NCBI RefSeq assembly: GCF_030068615.1
Contig: NZ_JASJOC010000006.1
Coordinates: 1-64,000 of the forward strand
DNA: 64,000 nucleotides
DNA from: Halostagnicola sp. A-GB9-2
GTDB taxonomy: Archaea > Halobacteriota > Halobacteria > Halobacteriales > Natrialbaceae
Direction: 5' to 3'
In this document: positions 8,961 to 17,633 of the stretch, piece after piece
How the letters are laid out: every line of letters begins with the position of its first letter
How positions within the stretch are numbered: the stretch's first letter is position 1
Program-made: the position numbers and the translations under genes
Notes under the pieces: model-generated
Told to the model about the DNA's origin: nothing
The model's input: only the letters and a program-made list of their open reading frames with translations
Databases searched by the model: none

Positions 8961-10148
8961 ATGGCACGAGTACGACTCGAACACGTCACGAAACGCTACG
9001 AAGATATCACCGCGGTCGACGACGTCAGTCTCGACATCGAGGACGGAGAGTTCCTCTGTCTCGTCGGGCCCTCGGGCTGCGGGAAATCGACCACGATGGA
9101 GACCGTCGCCGGGCTCACGAAGCCGAGCGACGGAACCATCTACATTGGCGAGCACGAGGTCACGAACCTCGCGCCGAAAGACCGGGGCGTCGCGATGGTC
9201 TTCCAGAACATCGCGTTGTTCCCCCACATGAACGTCTTCGAAAACATTTCGTTCGGACTTCGACTGCGAACCTACGACGACGAGGAGATCGAGCGACGCG
9301 TCACGCAGGCCACCGATATCGTGCAGTTAGAAGGGATGCTCGAACGAATGCCCGACGAGTTATCCGGCGGGCAACGACAGCGGGTGGCGATCGCCAGGGC
9401 GATCGTGAGGAATCCGGGCGTGTTCCTGATGGACGAACCGCTCGCGAACCTCGACGCGAAACTTCGCGTCCACATGCGGACCGAACTCCAGCGACTTCAT
9501 CGCGAGTTACAGACGACGGTTATCTACGTCACGCACGACCAGGCCGAGGCGATGACGATGGCCGATCGCATCGCGGTGCTCGACGCCGGAAAGCTCCAGC
9601 AGGTCGACCCGCCGCTAATCTGCTACAACAAGCCCGATAACCTGTTCGTTGCCGGTTTCATCGGCTCGCCGTCGATGAACTTCGTGGAGGGCGAAGTCGT
9701 CGAAAACGGACTAAAAACCCCGAATTTCCTCGTCGAATTCGATCCGACTCGAGTCCCCGACGTTTCCGTCGGACAAGCGGTGACACTCGGGATCCGCCCC
9801 GAGGATGTCCACCTCGCTGAGTTCACCGAATCGGTGACACAGCCGACGGACTCCATTCCCGCTCGAACGGACGTTATCGAACCGATGGGTGACGAGGTGT
9901 TCGTCTACCTGTTGCTCTCGGAGGCCGTCGAAGGTGGGATGGAACGGGACCCTGCGTCTTCGCCGGATCAACTTCTGATGAGCGTGACTTCCGACACCGA
10001 GATCACCGACGATCAGCCAATCGACGTCGTGTTCGACGGGACGAAGGTGCACCTCTTCGATACCGAGACGGGGACGGCACTCACGCACGGTATCACAGAA
10101 CTCGGCGGGACGGACGACGGGGCGACGATGACCGAGGCGGACGGGTGA
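8961..10148 (+). CDS. Sugar ABC transporter ATP-binding protein (MalK/UgpC-like)
   Basis: A 395-residue ATPase. Walker A is GPSGCGKSTT near residue 38, the Q-loop is FQNIALFPHM, the ABC signature is LSGGQRQRVAIARA near residue 136, Walker B is VFLMDEP, and the switch histidine is in YVTHDQAEAMT. After residue 240 comes the TOBE/MalK regulatory domain (TLGIRPEDVHLAE). It powers the two permeases. It starts 9 bases after the second permease, so all four genes form one operon. One oddity: the usual QIGTP-type stretch after the D-loop region reads VDPPLICYNKPDN. Confidence 0.95.
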   Translation: MARVRLEHVTKRYEDITAVDDVSLDIEDGEFLCLVGPSGCGKSTTMETVAGLTKPSDGTIYIGEHEVTNLAPKDRGVAMVFQNIALFPHMNVFENISFGLRLRTYDDEEIERRVTQATDIVQLEGMLERMPDELSGGQRQRVAIARAIVRNPGVFLMDEPLANLDAKLRVHMRTELQRLHRELQTTVIYVTHDQAEAMTMADRIAVLDAGKLQQVDPPLICYNKPDNLFVAGFIGSPSMNFVEGEVVENGLKTPNFLVEFDPTRVPDVSVGQAVTLGIRPEDVHLAEFTESVTQPTDSIPARTDVIEPMGDEVFVYLLLSEAVEGGMERDPASSPDQLLMSVTSDTEITDDQPIDVVFDGTKVHLFDTETGTALTHGITELGGTDDGATMTEADG

Positions 10149-10223
10149 CCCGTTTTCGCCCGTTCGGACGCCACCGGTGAAGCGAAGGGAGACCCAGACG
10201 GACTGCTGTCAGGCATTTCCGGC

Positions 10224-10251
10224 GCAACCGCGACCCGTTTCCTGCGGTTGC
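10224..10251. repeat. Inverted repeat/hairpin after the sugar ABC operon
   Basis: GCAACCGC (10224-10231) and GCGGTTGC (10244-10251) are perfect 8-base arms around a 12-base loop. It sits about 80 bases after the ATPase stop and 150 bases before the next gene, in a 254-base gap with no gene. There is no T-tract behind it, so it is not a clear terminator. An mRNA 3' stabilising or processing hairpin is possible. Confidence 0.5.
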
Positions 10252-10402
10252 ACCGATAAATCGTGACAGCGGACCGTATCATTCGTTGCAAATCGCCGAC
10301 GGACCAAAGACCACCGAGTGCGTACCGGTCGGTACTGTTGGCTCCACATCGGAACGCTCCCGATCATCGCCGGCGAAACCGAACTCGGATTGATCAGCAC
10401 CA

Positions 10403-11473
10403 ATGACTCCAGACCGAACTGATATTAAAACGGGAATCGTCGGACTCGGAAACATTGGCCAGTATCACGCCGAGCGGCTCCTCGAGCTCGGCGTTCCGCT
10501 AGTCGGCGGCATGGACGTCGCCCCCGAAGCGCGGAAACGATTCACGCGGCGGTACGATGTCGACGTCTACGAGGACCACCAGGAGCTATACGAGGCCGTC
10601 GACGCGATTATCATCACGACGCCGAACAAGTTCCACGAACAGTACGCCGTGAGCGCCTTCGAAGACGACCTTCACGTTCTTCTCGAGAAACCGCTGGCCC
10701 ATACCCTCGAGAGCGCAGAACGGATCGCCGACGCAGCCACACAGTCGTCGGGGATCACCATGGTCGGATTCAACAACCGGTTCGCAAATACCGTCCAGAT
10801 CGTCAAAAACCGGATCGAACGAGGCGACCTGGGAACCGTCACACACCTCGAGGCGAACTACGTTCGGAGGCGAGGGATTCCCGGACGCGGTTCGTGGTTT
10901 ACTCGGCGGGCGATCGCTGGTGGCGGCGCACTTATCGATTTGGGCGTTCATGCAATCGACCTCGCCCTGTACCTACTCGGGTACCCAACCGTCCTCGAAG
11001 TGTCCGGCGTCACGCGCGGCGAGTTCGGTCCGCGGGAGGAGTATGCGTACCTCGAGATGTGGGGAAGCGACTCGGGGCCCGGCGAGTTCGATGTCGACGA
11101 CTCCGCGAGCGCCTTCGTCCGCTGTGAACAGAACCGGACGATTTCTCTCGAGGTGGCCTGGGCGACGAACCGGCCCGAAAACCACGAGTTCGTCGTCCGC
11201 GGAACGAACGCAGCCGCGAAATTCGACCTCCTCGAGAACGACCTGACCTTCCACTCGGCGAGTACGATCGGTCCGGATCACCTCGAGAACACGTCGATAG
11301 AAACGCGTCAGAACGATACCCACACGGACGAACAGCAGACGTTTTTCGACGCTATCGTCACCGAGATCGACCTCGAAGACAGCGTCGAGCAGGGGCTCGA
11401 CGTCCAGAGAATTATCGATGCGATCTACCGCTCGAGCGAGGAGGAGCAAACGATCTCGGTTTCGGACCGATAG
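10403..11473 (+). CDS. Gfo/Idh/MocA family NAD(P)-dependent oxidoreductase
   Basis: A 356-residue sugar or inositol dehydrogenase-like enzyme. The N-terminal Rossmann fold has GIVGLGNIGQYHAE (dinucleotide loop) near residue 12. The hallmark EKPLAHT lies near residue 95, where the lysine is catalytic. The C-terminal domain contains GGGALIDLGVHAIDLALYL near residues 173-191, with the conserved D and H of the family. Downstream of the ABC operon on the same strand, it most likely oxidises the imported sugar or a derivative. The exact substrate is not readable. Confidence 0.92.
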   Translation: MTPDRTDIKTGIVGLGNIGQYHAERLLELGVPLVGGMDVAPEARKRFTRRYDVDVYEDHQELYEAVDAIIITTPNKFHEQYAVSAFEDDLHVLLEKPLAHTLESAERIADAATQSSGITMVGFNNRFANTVQIVKNRIERGDLGTVTHLEANYVRRRGIPGRGSWFTRRAIAGGGALIDLGVHAIDLALYLLGYPTVLEVSGVTRGEFGPREEYAYLEMWGSDSGPGEFDVDDSASAFVRCEQNRTISLEVAWATNRPENHEFVVRGTNAAAKFDLLENDLTFHSASTIGPDHLENTSIETRQNDTHTDEQQTFFDAIVTEIDLEDSVEQGLDVQRIIDAIYRSSEEEQTISVSDR

Positions 11474-11539
11474 CGATTTGGCGTCGGTTTTCCAACAGAC
11501 GCCCCCGTCTTATTTCGCCGCTGGCGTAAAACGCCCCCC

Positions 11540-12505
11540 ATGGAGATCGGTCTTCACACTCCGCCGCTGGCAAACGAGTCGCTCGAGGGCGCACTCGCGT
11601 ACTGCAACGAACAGGGCGTCACGGCGATCGAACCCGGTGTCGGCGGATTTCCAGGACAGGATCATCTGCCACGAACCGAATACCTTGACGACGCCGACGC
11701 GCAGGCCGACCTCGAAGACGTTCTCGATACCTACGAGACACGGATCAGTGCACTCGCCGTGCACAACAATCCGCTTCATCCGGACGAACAGCGAGCGGAT
11801 CGAGCTTCGACCGAGCTTCGGGAGGCGATACAACTCGCGGCCCAACTCGACGTTTCCACCGTCACCTGCTTTTCGGGGCTCCCCGCTGGCGGGCCGAACG
11901 ACGACGTACCGAACTGGATTACGGCACCGTGGCCCACAGAACACGCCGACGCGCTCGAGTACCAGTGGGGTCGAGCCCTCGAGTACTGGAACGAACTCGC
12001 GGCGTTTGCGGCCGATCACGGTGTTGACGTCGGGATCGAAATGCATCCAAACATGCTCGTGTACGAACCGCACGGATTGCTTCGATTGCGCGAGGCGACC
12101 AACGAGCGGATCGGAGCCAACTTCGATCCCTCTCATCTCTACTGGCAGGGAATTTCGATTACGGACGCGATTCGGTTACTCGGTGAGGACGATGCGATCA
12201 AACACGTCCACGCCAAGGACACGAGAATCTACGAGCCGCAGGCTCGAGAGAAAGGCGTTCTCGATACGACCGCCTACGACGACGAGGCGAATCGATCGTG
12301 GCTCTTTCGATCCGTCGGCTACGGCCACGACGAAACCCATTGGAAGGACATCGTCTCGACCTTGCGAATGGTCGGCTACGACGACGTTCTAAGCATCGAG
12401 CACGAAGACTCGCTCACGAGTTCTCGAGAGGGACTCGAAAAGGCAATCGAATTCCTCGAGCGGGTCCGCTTCGGAACGGATCCAGAAGATGCTTACTGGA
12501 CGTAA
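11540..12505 (+). CDS. Sugar phosphate isomerase/epimerase (TIM barrel, AP endonuclease 2-like)
   Basis: A 321-residue xylose isomerase-like TIM barrel. Metal and catalytic positions are visible as VGIEMHPNM near residue 175, NFDPSHLYWQG near residue 200, KHVHAKDTR near residue 225 and DVLSIEHED near residue 290. These are the Glu, Asp, His and Glu metal ligands of the IolE/Hyi-type family. It follows the Gfo/Idh/MocA gene by 66 bases. That pairing with an ABC sugar importer is common in carbohydrate utilisation clusters, with the dehydrogenase and isomerase acting in sequence. Confidence 0.88.
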   Translation: MEIGLHTPPLANESLEGALAYCNEQGVTAIEPGVGGFPGQDHLPRTEYLDDADAQADLEDVLDTYETRISALAVHNNPLHPDEQRADRASTELREAIQLAAQLDVSTVTCFSGLPAGGPNDDVPNWITAPWPTEHADALEYQWGRALEYWNELAAFAADHGVDVGIEMHPNMLVYEPHGLLRLREATNERIGANFDPSHLYWQGISITDAIRLLGEDDAIKHVHAKDTRIYEPQAREKGVLDTTAYDDEANRSWLFRSVGYGHDETHWKDIVSTLRMVGYDDVLSIEHEDSLTSSREGLEKAIEFLERVRFGTDPEDAYWT

Positions 12506-12671
12506 TTAGGGCCGTACGCGACGGCAGCCGAGATAGATGGAATTTCGTGGAATGTGTGTCGTTGCGCTGAGTGCTATCTCCGTTTCGTAAATTCAGTATC
12601 GTCGCTGAATCCTTGCTGTCGAACTCCGCTGGCGGTGGCGGGTGGTGTCGTCGATATCCTTCGTTGCGACC

Positions 12672-12986
12672 TCATTTTCCGATCGAGTTAACCGTATCAT
12701 CGGACGGACTCGCCTCCGAAACGTCGACCCGACCACCGTCGTAGACGTCGACTTCGTATCCTTCGTACGTGAACGTAACCCGAATGTCGGAGTCGTTCCC
12801 CTCCGGCGGATGTTCGTCGAACAGTAAATCCAGTGCTTCGGGATCGATCACGGAATACAGTGGATCGTACGCGGGCGGTCGCAACTCCACGACATCGACA
12901 CCTTCGGCGTTCGCTACGGCTTCGATGATCGCCCGGGTTGGAGGGATCCCTCGATCGGCCGTCGAAGTGTCTCTTGGAGTGACCAT
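12672..12986 (-). CDS. HalOD1 output domain protein
   Basis: A 104-residue acidic protein made up almost only of the haloarchaeal output domain HalOD1. It has a helix with EAVANAEGVDVVELRPP, a DPEALDLLF segment, and then strands VTFTYEGYEVDVYDGGRV. The domain is common at the end of haloarchaeal signal-transduction proteins and also as stand-alone proteins; its biochemical role is unknown. The start is an ATG and the upstream side has a TATA-like CTTATGCC on the minus strand. It is monocistronic, opposite in direction to the sugar cluster. Confidence 0.85.
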   Translation of the reverse strand: MVTPRDTSTADRGIPPTRAIIEAVANAEGVDVVELRPPAYDPLYSVIDPEALDLLFDEHPPEGNDSDIRVTFTYEGYEVDVYDGGRVDVSEASPSDDTVNSIGK

Positions 12987-13078
12987 ATCCTATGGTAACT
13001 GTTGACAAGGCATAAGTTTGCTGGTTAATTCCACCGGATCAGGCTATCGTCTACATATTCCCAGAGAGAACCCGTCGG

Positions 13079-13963
13079 TTACTCTCGGTCACCTTCGAAC
13101 CGTGTTTGGGCGTCTTTAAATTTCGTACTGAAGAAGACCCTCGCAGTCCTCACGAGCCCCTCGACGGTATAATTACGGCCAATATAGACACTAACGAGGG
13201 CGAGAAACGTTCCGGCGATCACGTCTGAAAACCAGTGAATACCGAGATACATCGTCGAGAGTGCAACACTACCGGCGAGAACGCCCGAAAGAGGGACCCA
13301 CAACGGATACTTCTCTCTGGTATGTACCGCGAGGAAAAATACCGTCATTGCCATCGATGTATGAAGCGAGGGAAACACGTTCGTGTTGTGATTTATCGAG
13401 TGCGTGAGAAATCCCGATTCAGGGAACGCCGTATAAAGAAGCCCATCAAATAGCGTTGGGTCGACGTTTCGAGGGCCGTATGCGATAAACACGAAATAAC
13501 ACAGCAGGCCGATTCCGTAGTTGGCGGTGTATGCGAGTATGAGCGTCGAAAGGTCGTCCATCTCACGGAGAGCGAAATACGCGACGAACGGAAACGCGAG
13601 CAAGAACGCGTAGCCGTATATATAGACGAACACGAAATACGACGTCAATTCGTCCATCTGGATCGACTGCAAGAAGACAACGGGCGTTTCGCCGAAAAGC
13701 GCTCGGTCGATCCCGAAGAGATAATCCGTGATAGCAACACCAGTTACCTGTGTCGAAATCGTCTGAGCGACGTCCTGCGTCGCCCATCTGAGGAACAGCA
13801 CGCAGAGTAACACAGTCGTTGGAAGCGCGATCCCCTCGAGTCGCCATCGGAAGTCCCGAACTGCCCGAACGAGTTGACGAGGGCCAACGATGACGAGCGT
13901 CGCCGTAACGAGCATAGCCAGGACGGCGAGGCCGATCTCGAGAACGACGCTAGCGAAGACCAT
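13079..13963 (-). CDS. PAP2 superfamily membrane phosphatase (Aur1-like)
   Basis: About 294 residues with six or seven membrane segments. The catalytic lipid-phosphatase motifs are FPSLHTSMAM near residue 200 (motif 2, PSxH) and TMYLGIHWFSDVIAGT near residue 245 (motif 3, with the catalytic His and Asp). The arrangement resembles the Aur1/Ipt1-type PAP2 branch acting on phospholipid head groups. The frame opens nine codons upstream, but the ATG at 13963 (MVFASVVLEIG) begins directly before the first membrane segment and is preferred. No clear partner genes are nearby. Confidence 0.85.
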   Translation of the reverse strand: MVFASVVLEIGLAVLAMLVTATLVIVGPRQLVRAVRDFRWRLEGIALPTTVLLCVLFLRWATQDVAQTISTQVTGVAITDYLFGIDRALFGETPVVFLQSIQMDELTSYFVFVYIYGYAFLLAFPFVAYFALREMDDLSTLILAYTANYGIGLLCYFVFIAYGPRNVDPTLFDGLLYTAFPESGFLTHSINHNTNVFPSLHTSMAMTVFFLAVHTREKYPLWVPLSGVLAGSVALSTMYLGIHWFSDVIAGTFLALVSVYIGRNYTVEGLVRTARVFFSTKFKDAQTRFEGDRE

Positions 13964-14109
13964 ATTGTGAGAGTACAAACTGCAGGCCACTAATACAAAC
14001 CGGTTGGGAAACGACGAGTCCCGAGACTACTCTGTAACTGTCATCGCGCAGTGAATGTGTTTCGGTGGAATCGAATCGAGACCGCATCGGTGGCCGGACC
14101 TGGATGCGG

Positions 14110-15870
14110 TCACTCCAGTAACGTATCATCGTCGTATCGATACCCCTCGTCTTCGAACAAGGTCCGAACCAGGTCCTGGTTAATCTCTCCATCCGATCCA
14201 GGGAACCGCAGTACGGAAGCCGTTCCATCGGCCGATCGACTGCTATCGTCGGGCGATCGAACACCGGCCAGTTCGGCGTAAGTTTCCGGCTTTTCAGCGT
14301 ACCCGTCGAAAACCTCCTCGACGACGTGATCCCGGTCGATCAGCCGAGAGACGAGAGAGCGAAACCGTGGGTCTCCGAGCTGTGGGTGCTGGAAGTTGTA
14401 TCCAACGATATACGCCGAATCGGTCGAGGAATTCACCATCGAAACGTCGCTCTCCTCGACGATCGATCCGGCGTGTTCTGGCGGGAGGTCCGCACCGATG
14501 ATATCGATGTCGTCGTCCGCCATCATATCGATAAGAACGCCTGGATACGGACCGACGATGTGGAATTCTATCCCATCGTACTGCGGAAATCCGTTGAGAA
14601 TCGACGGGCGATCCGAAACGGCCGGATCCAAAAGGACGTGATCGTCGAACAGTTCGAACTCGAGTAGCTCGTTCGCTTCGTGTTCGCCGAACCTGAACAG
14701 GCCCGAACCGATAGGAGGCTCGTTATCCGTGGTTCGGGCTTCGGTCTGGTACTCACCGACGGGTTCGGAACGGGACTCCCAGACGTGTTCGGGCAGGATC
14801 GGAACGGTGAGTGGCCGACTCGCAACCGCTTCGCTGGGCGTTTCGAACGAAAATTCGACGGTCCTCGCTCCAACCGTCGACACGGAATCGACCACCGACT
14901 GACACCCTCTGTACTGTGACGTCGGTACCCCACTTTCTATCTCTCCAAGCGACGTGTCCTCGAAAAACCGTATCGTGAACTCGACGTCGGAGGCATCCAG
15001 TGATTCGCCGTCGTGCCAGGTGAGGCCCTCTCGAAGTCTTACCGTCGCCTCGATCTCGACGCCCGAATCGTCCCACGAAATGTCGTCAGCTAGCCACGGA
15101 ACGTACTCGCCGTCGATCCTGCGAGCGAGTGGATCATACAGGAGTTCGAGCAGCGGCCGTTCGCTTCCGACGTCCGCAGCGATCGGGTTGAACCGATCCG
15201 AGAGCCCCTCCCCGAACAACCCCACTCGGAGTGGATTGGTTCGGCTTCCGTCCGCAGGCTCGGTCGAAAGCAGGTCGATATACCCCTCGGCACGGTTTGG
15301 AGTCCACGATGTTCTCACTTCGTTGCGAGCACCTCCCAGATGGTTTGGGAAGGCCACGACCGAATGGGGGCCGATCTGCTCGAGCGATTCGAATAGTTCC
15401 TCGAGCGTTTCTTCGCGCGTTTCGCCCTCGGACGTATGCTGTTTCTCGAGCAGTTCGTCGATCGCCATGTTCGAGAAATTAAATGGGTTCTGCCACCCTT
15501 CTTCGGTCCTGAACGCCGAGTGAAGCAGATCGCGAAGGGCATCCGGCTCGAACAATCCGGGGTGGCGTCCGACGAAGATGTCGTAATCGCGCTGGATGAG
15601 AATTTCTCGGTAGAATTCGCGCTCTGCGACCGGTTCGGTGGTTACTTGGATTCCAGCGTCGGCGAGGTTCTCTCTGAGCTGGCTCAGAATCGATGCCGCG
15701 ATATAGTCGTCGTCCGTCGGGACCGTTTTGATGACTAATGAGACTTGCTCCGGCGTGTTCTCGTCCGACCCAGACCAGAACCGCTCCATGCACCCCGCGA
15801 CACTTCCAGTTGTCGCTGTGGCAATTCCAGCGAGCAATTGACGGCGGGTGGGTGGAGCGAGTTCCTCCAT
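14110..15870 (-). CDS. Family-5 ABC substrate-binding lipoprotein (peptide/nickel type), orphan
   Basis: About 586 residues. The start MEELAPPTRRQLLAG gives a twin-arginine motif, followed by VAGC as lipobox, so it should be Tat-exported and lipid-anchored. The mature protein has two lobes; the second shows family-5 features: LRVGLFGEG, ATVRLREGLTWHDGE, ASDVEFTIRFFED and the VPILPEHVWESR segment. Peptide-type binders normally sit beside two permeases and two ATPases, but none is present here. The first about 200 residues are also solute-binding-like (YDIFVGRHPG). A longer open frame of 55 codons upstream is ignored because the Tat motif fixes the start. It is divergent from cetZ. Confidence 0.82.
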   Translation of the reverse strand: MEELAPPTRRQLLAGIATATTGSVAGCMERFWSGSDENTPEQVSLVIKTVPTDDDYIAASILSQLRENLADAGIQVTTEPVAEREFYREILIQRDYDIFVGRHPGLFEPDALRDLLHSAFRTEEGWQNPFNFSNMAIDELLEKQHTSEGETREETLEELFESLEQIGPHSVVAFPNHLGGARNEVRTSWTPNRAEGYIDLLSTEPADGSRTNPLRVGLFGEGLSDRFNPIAADVGSERPLLELLYDPLARRIDGEYVPWLADDISWDDSGVEIEATVRLREGLTWHDGESLDASDVEFTIRFFEDTSLGEIESGVPTSQYRGCQSVVDSVSTVGARTVEFSFETPSEAVASRPLTVPILPEHVWESRSEPVGEYQTEARTTDNEPPIGSGLFRFGEHEANELLEFELFDDHVLLDPAVSDRPSILNGFPQYDGIEFHIVGPYPGVLIDMMADDDIDIIGADLPPEHAGSIVEESDVSMVNSSTDSAYIVGYNFQHPQLGDPRFRSLVSRLIDRDHVVEEVFDGYAEKPETYAELAGVRSPDDSSRSADGTASVLRFPGSDGEINQDLVRTLFEDEGYRYDDDTLLE

Positions 15871-16201
15871 ACGAGACCCGTAGTCACCACGATGTATAGG
15901 ACTTACTCCCCAGACGACAGCTTTCTTCAAAGCCTGTACTGCCCGTGTGCGGATATCGAAATCGGAAGGGGCGGTATCACCGCTAGCCGCTCTTGGGGTC
16001 GCCGGCCGAACGCGAACATCACCGGCCCGGATCATTCACGACTTGATGATAGTATTGACTGCTTGACTGTCTTTTCATCGATCGTACGTGGGCCATAACA
16101 ATACCCGGTATTGGCGACAGAGGAAACGTGGAAACCGTTCCCGACTCGGCCCGGCGGGGCCCCCGCTGACCGCTCTCGGAGAACGGCCACAATCGATAGC
16201 T
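15871..16201. promoter_or_regulatory. Divergent intergenic region upstream of cetZ, with a palindrome
   Basis: This 331-base gap separates the orphan binding protein (minus) from cetZ (plus) and holds no credible gene. A perfect inverted repeat, CAATACC-C-GGTATTG, lies at 16099-16113, about 90 bases before the cetZ ATG. A GC-rich stretch (GGCCCGGCGGGGCCC, around 16148-16162) follows. The palindrome is a candidate binding site for a dimeric regulator; which gene it serves is not known. Confidence 0.45.
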
Positions 16202-17365
16202 ATGAAACTCGCACTCATCGGCTTCGGACAGGCAGGCGGGAAGGTGGTCGACGAGTTCCTGGCGTACGAACGCACGATCGACGGTAGCTTCGTCGAATCG
16301 GCAATCGCAGTCAACTCTGCGACGACTGATTTACAGGGACTGGAACAGATTCCCACGGAGAATAGGGTACTCATCGGACAGGCACGGGTGAAAGGACACG
16401 GTGTCGGTGCCGACAACGAACTCGGCGCGACGGTGACAGAGGAAGATATCGGCGAGATTCAGGGAGCCGTAGATCGCGTCCCGGTTCACGAGATCGACGC
16501 ATTCCTGGTCGTCGCCGGCATGGGGGGCGGAACCGGTTCGGGTGGTGCCCCCGTCCTCGCGAAACATCTCAAACGGATCTACTCCGAACCGGTGTACGGG
16601 CTCGGAATTCTCCCCGGTACCGACGAAGGAGGGATCTACACGCTCAACGCCGCACGATCGTTTCAGACGTTCGTTCACGAAGTCGATAATTTACTCGTCT
16701 TCGACAACGACGCCTGGCGACAGACCGGCGAATCGATCCAAAGCGGGTACGATCAGATAAACCGAGAAATCGCCGAGCGATTCGGCCTCCTGTTCGCCGC
16801 CGGCGAAGTCGGACAGGGCGATCACGTCGCCGAAAGCGTCGTCGATTCATCCGAGATCATCAACACCCTCTCGGGCGGTGGCGTTTCGACGATCGGATAC
16901 GCCCGAGAGACGGTCGAGAACAGTCAAGACGGACTCATGTCCAGATTCCGCGGGAGCGACTCGCCGGACGAACTGTCCGCGACGAATCGACTGACGAGTC
17001 TGATTCGAAAGGCGGCGCTCGGCCGGCTCACGCTTCCGTGTGATGTCTCGAGTGCCGAACGGGGACTCGCAGTTGCGACCGGCCCGCCGTCGTACCTGAA
17101 CAGGAAGGGCGTCGAACGCGGACGTACGTGGCTCGAGGAGGAAACGGGAAGCATGGAAATCCGAGGCGGTGATTACCCGCTCGTTGGAGAAAACGAGGTT
17201 GGATCGATCGTGCTCCTCTCGGGCGTTACGTCGGTCCCGAGGATTGAGACGCTCCAGCAGGTGGCGATCGATGCAAAGGATCGGAACGCGGACATCCAGG
17301 CACAGAGTCAGGATCAGTTCTCGTCGCTCATGGACACCGGTGGCGAGATAGACGCACTTTTCTGA
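16202..17365 (+). CDS. cetZ: CetZ tubulin-like GTPase
   Basis: A 387-residue member of the tubulin/FtsZ superfamily. The N-terminal nucleotide strand is ALIGFGQAGGKVVDEF, the tubulin signature GMGGGTGSGGAPV is near residue 103, and GLGILPGTDEGG and the T7-like region follow. Haloarchaeal CetZ proteins form cytoskeletal filaments that control cell shape and rod development rather than division itself. FtsZ would show a different N-terminus and C-terminal tail; this one has the CetZ-type start. The ATG at 16202 is chosen because the longer frame upstream runs through a GC-rich non-coding stretch. Confidence 0.92.
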   Translation: MKLALIGFGQAGGKVVDEFLAYERTIDGSFVESAIAVNSATTDLQGLEQIPTENRVLIGQARVKGHGVGADNELGATVTEEDIGEIQGAVDRVPVHEIDAFLVVAGMGGGTGSGGAPVLAKHLKRIYSEPVYGLGILPGTDEGGIYTLNAARSFQTFVHEVDNLLVFDNDAWRQTGESIQSGYDQINREIAERFGLLFAAGEVGQGDHVAESVVDSSEIINTLSGGGVSTIGYARETVENSQDGLMSRFRGSDSPDELSATNRLTSLIRKAALGRLTLPCDVSSAERGLAVATGPPSYLNRKGVERGRTWLEEETGSMEIRGGDYPLVGENEVGSIVLLSGVTSVPRIETLQQVAIDAKDRNADIQAQSQDQFSSLMDTGGEIDALF

Positions 17366-17633
17366 CGGGAGTTGTTCCTCCATCGGCTCTGAGAGGAGAA
17401 CTCGGACAGTAACGGCCCGTTCGAAATTACGACAGAACCCGATCCTTTCGAGCAGTTCGTTCTCAAAAGGATCGGTGTGGGGTTGAAACCGTTGTTATTA
17501 TTTTGAGAATATTTCTAAACATGTTTTTTCTTTTTATGGTAGAATTCTTCCGTAGAAAGGTATAGTGAGTTTTACCGCAACATTGTTATCGTCGCAGTTA
17601 GTTACATTCAACAATCATCATGGTTGGGAGACA
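17366..17633 (+). promoter_or_regulatory. AT-rich promoter region upstream of the APC transporter
   Basis: No gene is visible in these 268 bases. From about 17495 to 17570 the sequence becomes strongly AT-rich, with runs of T (ATGTTTTTTCTTTTTATGG around 17520-17538), quite unlike its surroundings. It is likely to contain the transporter promoter and possibly the cetZ terminator (the T-run). I cannot place the start site with confidence. Confidence 0.4.

Noticed and set aside
8069-9640. 523-codon plus-strand frame overlapping the permease and ATPase
   Set aside because: Arg/His-rich out-of-frame reading across two well-supported genes.
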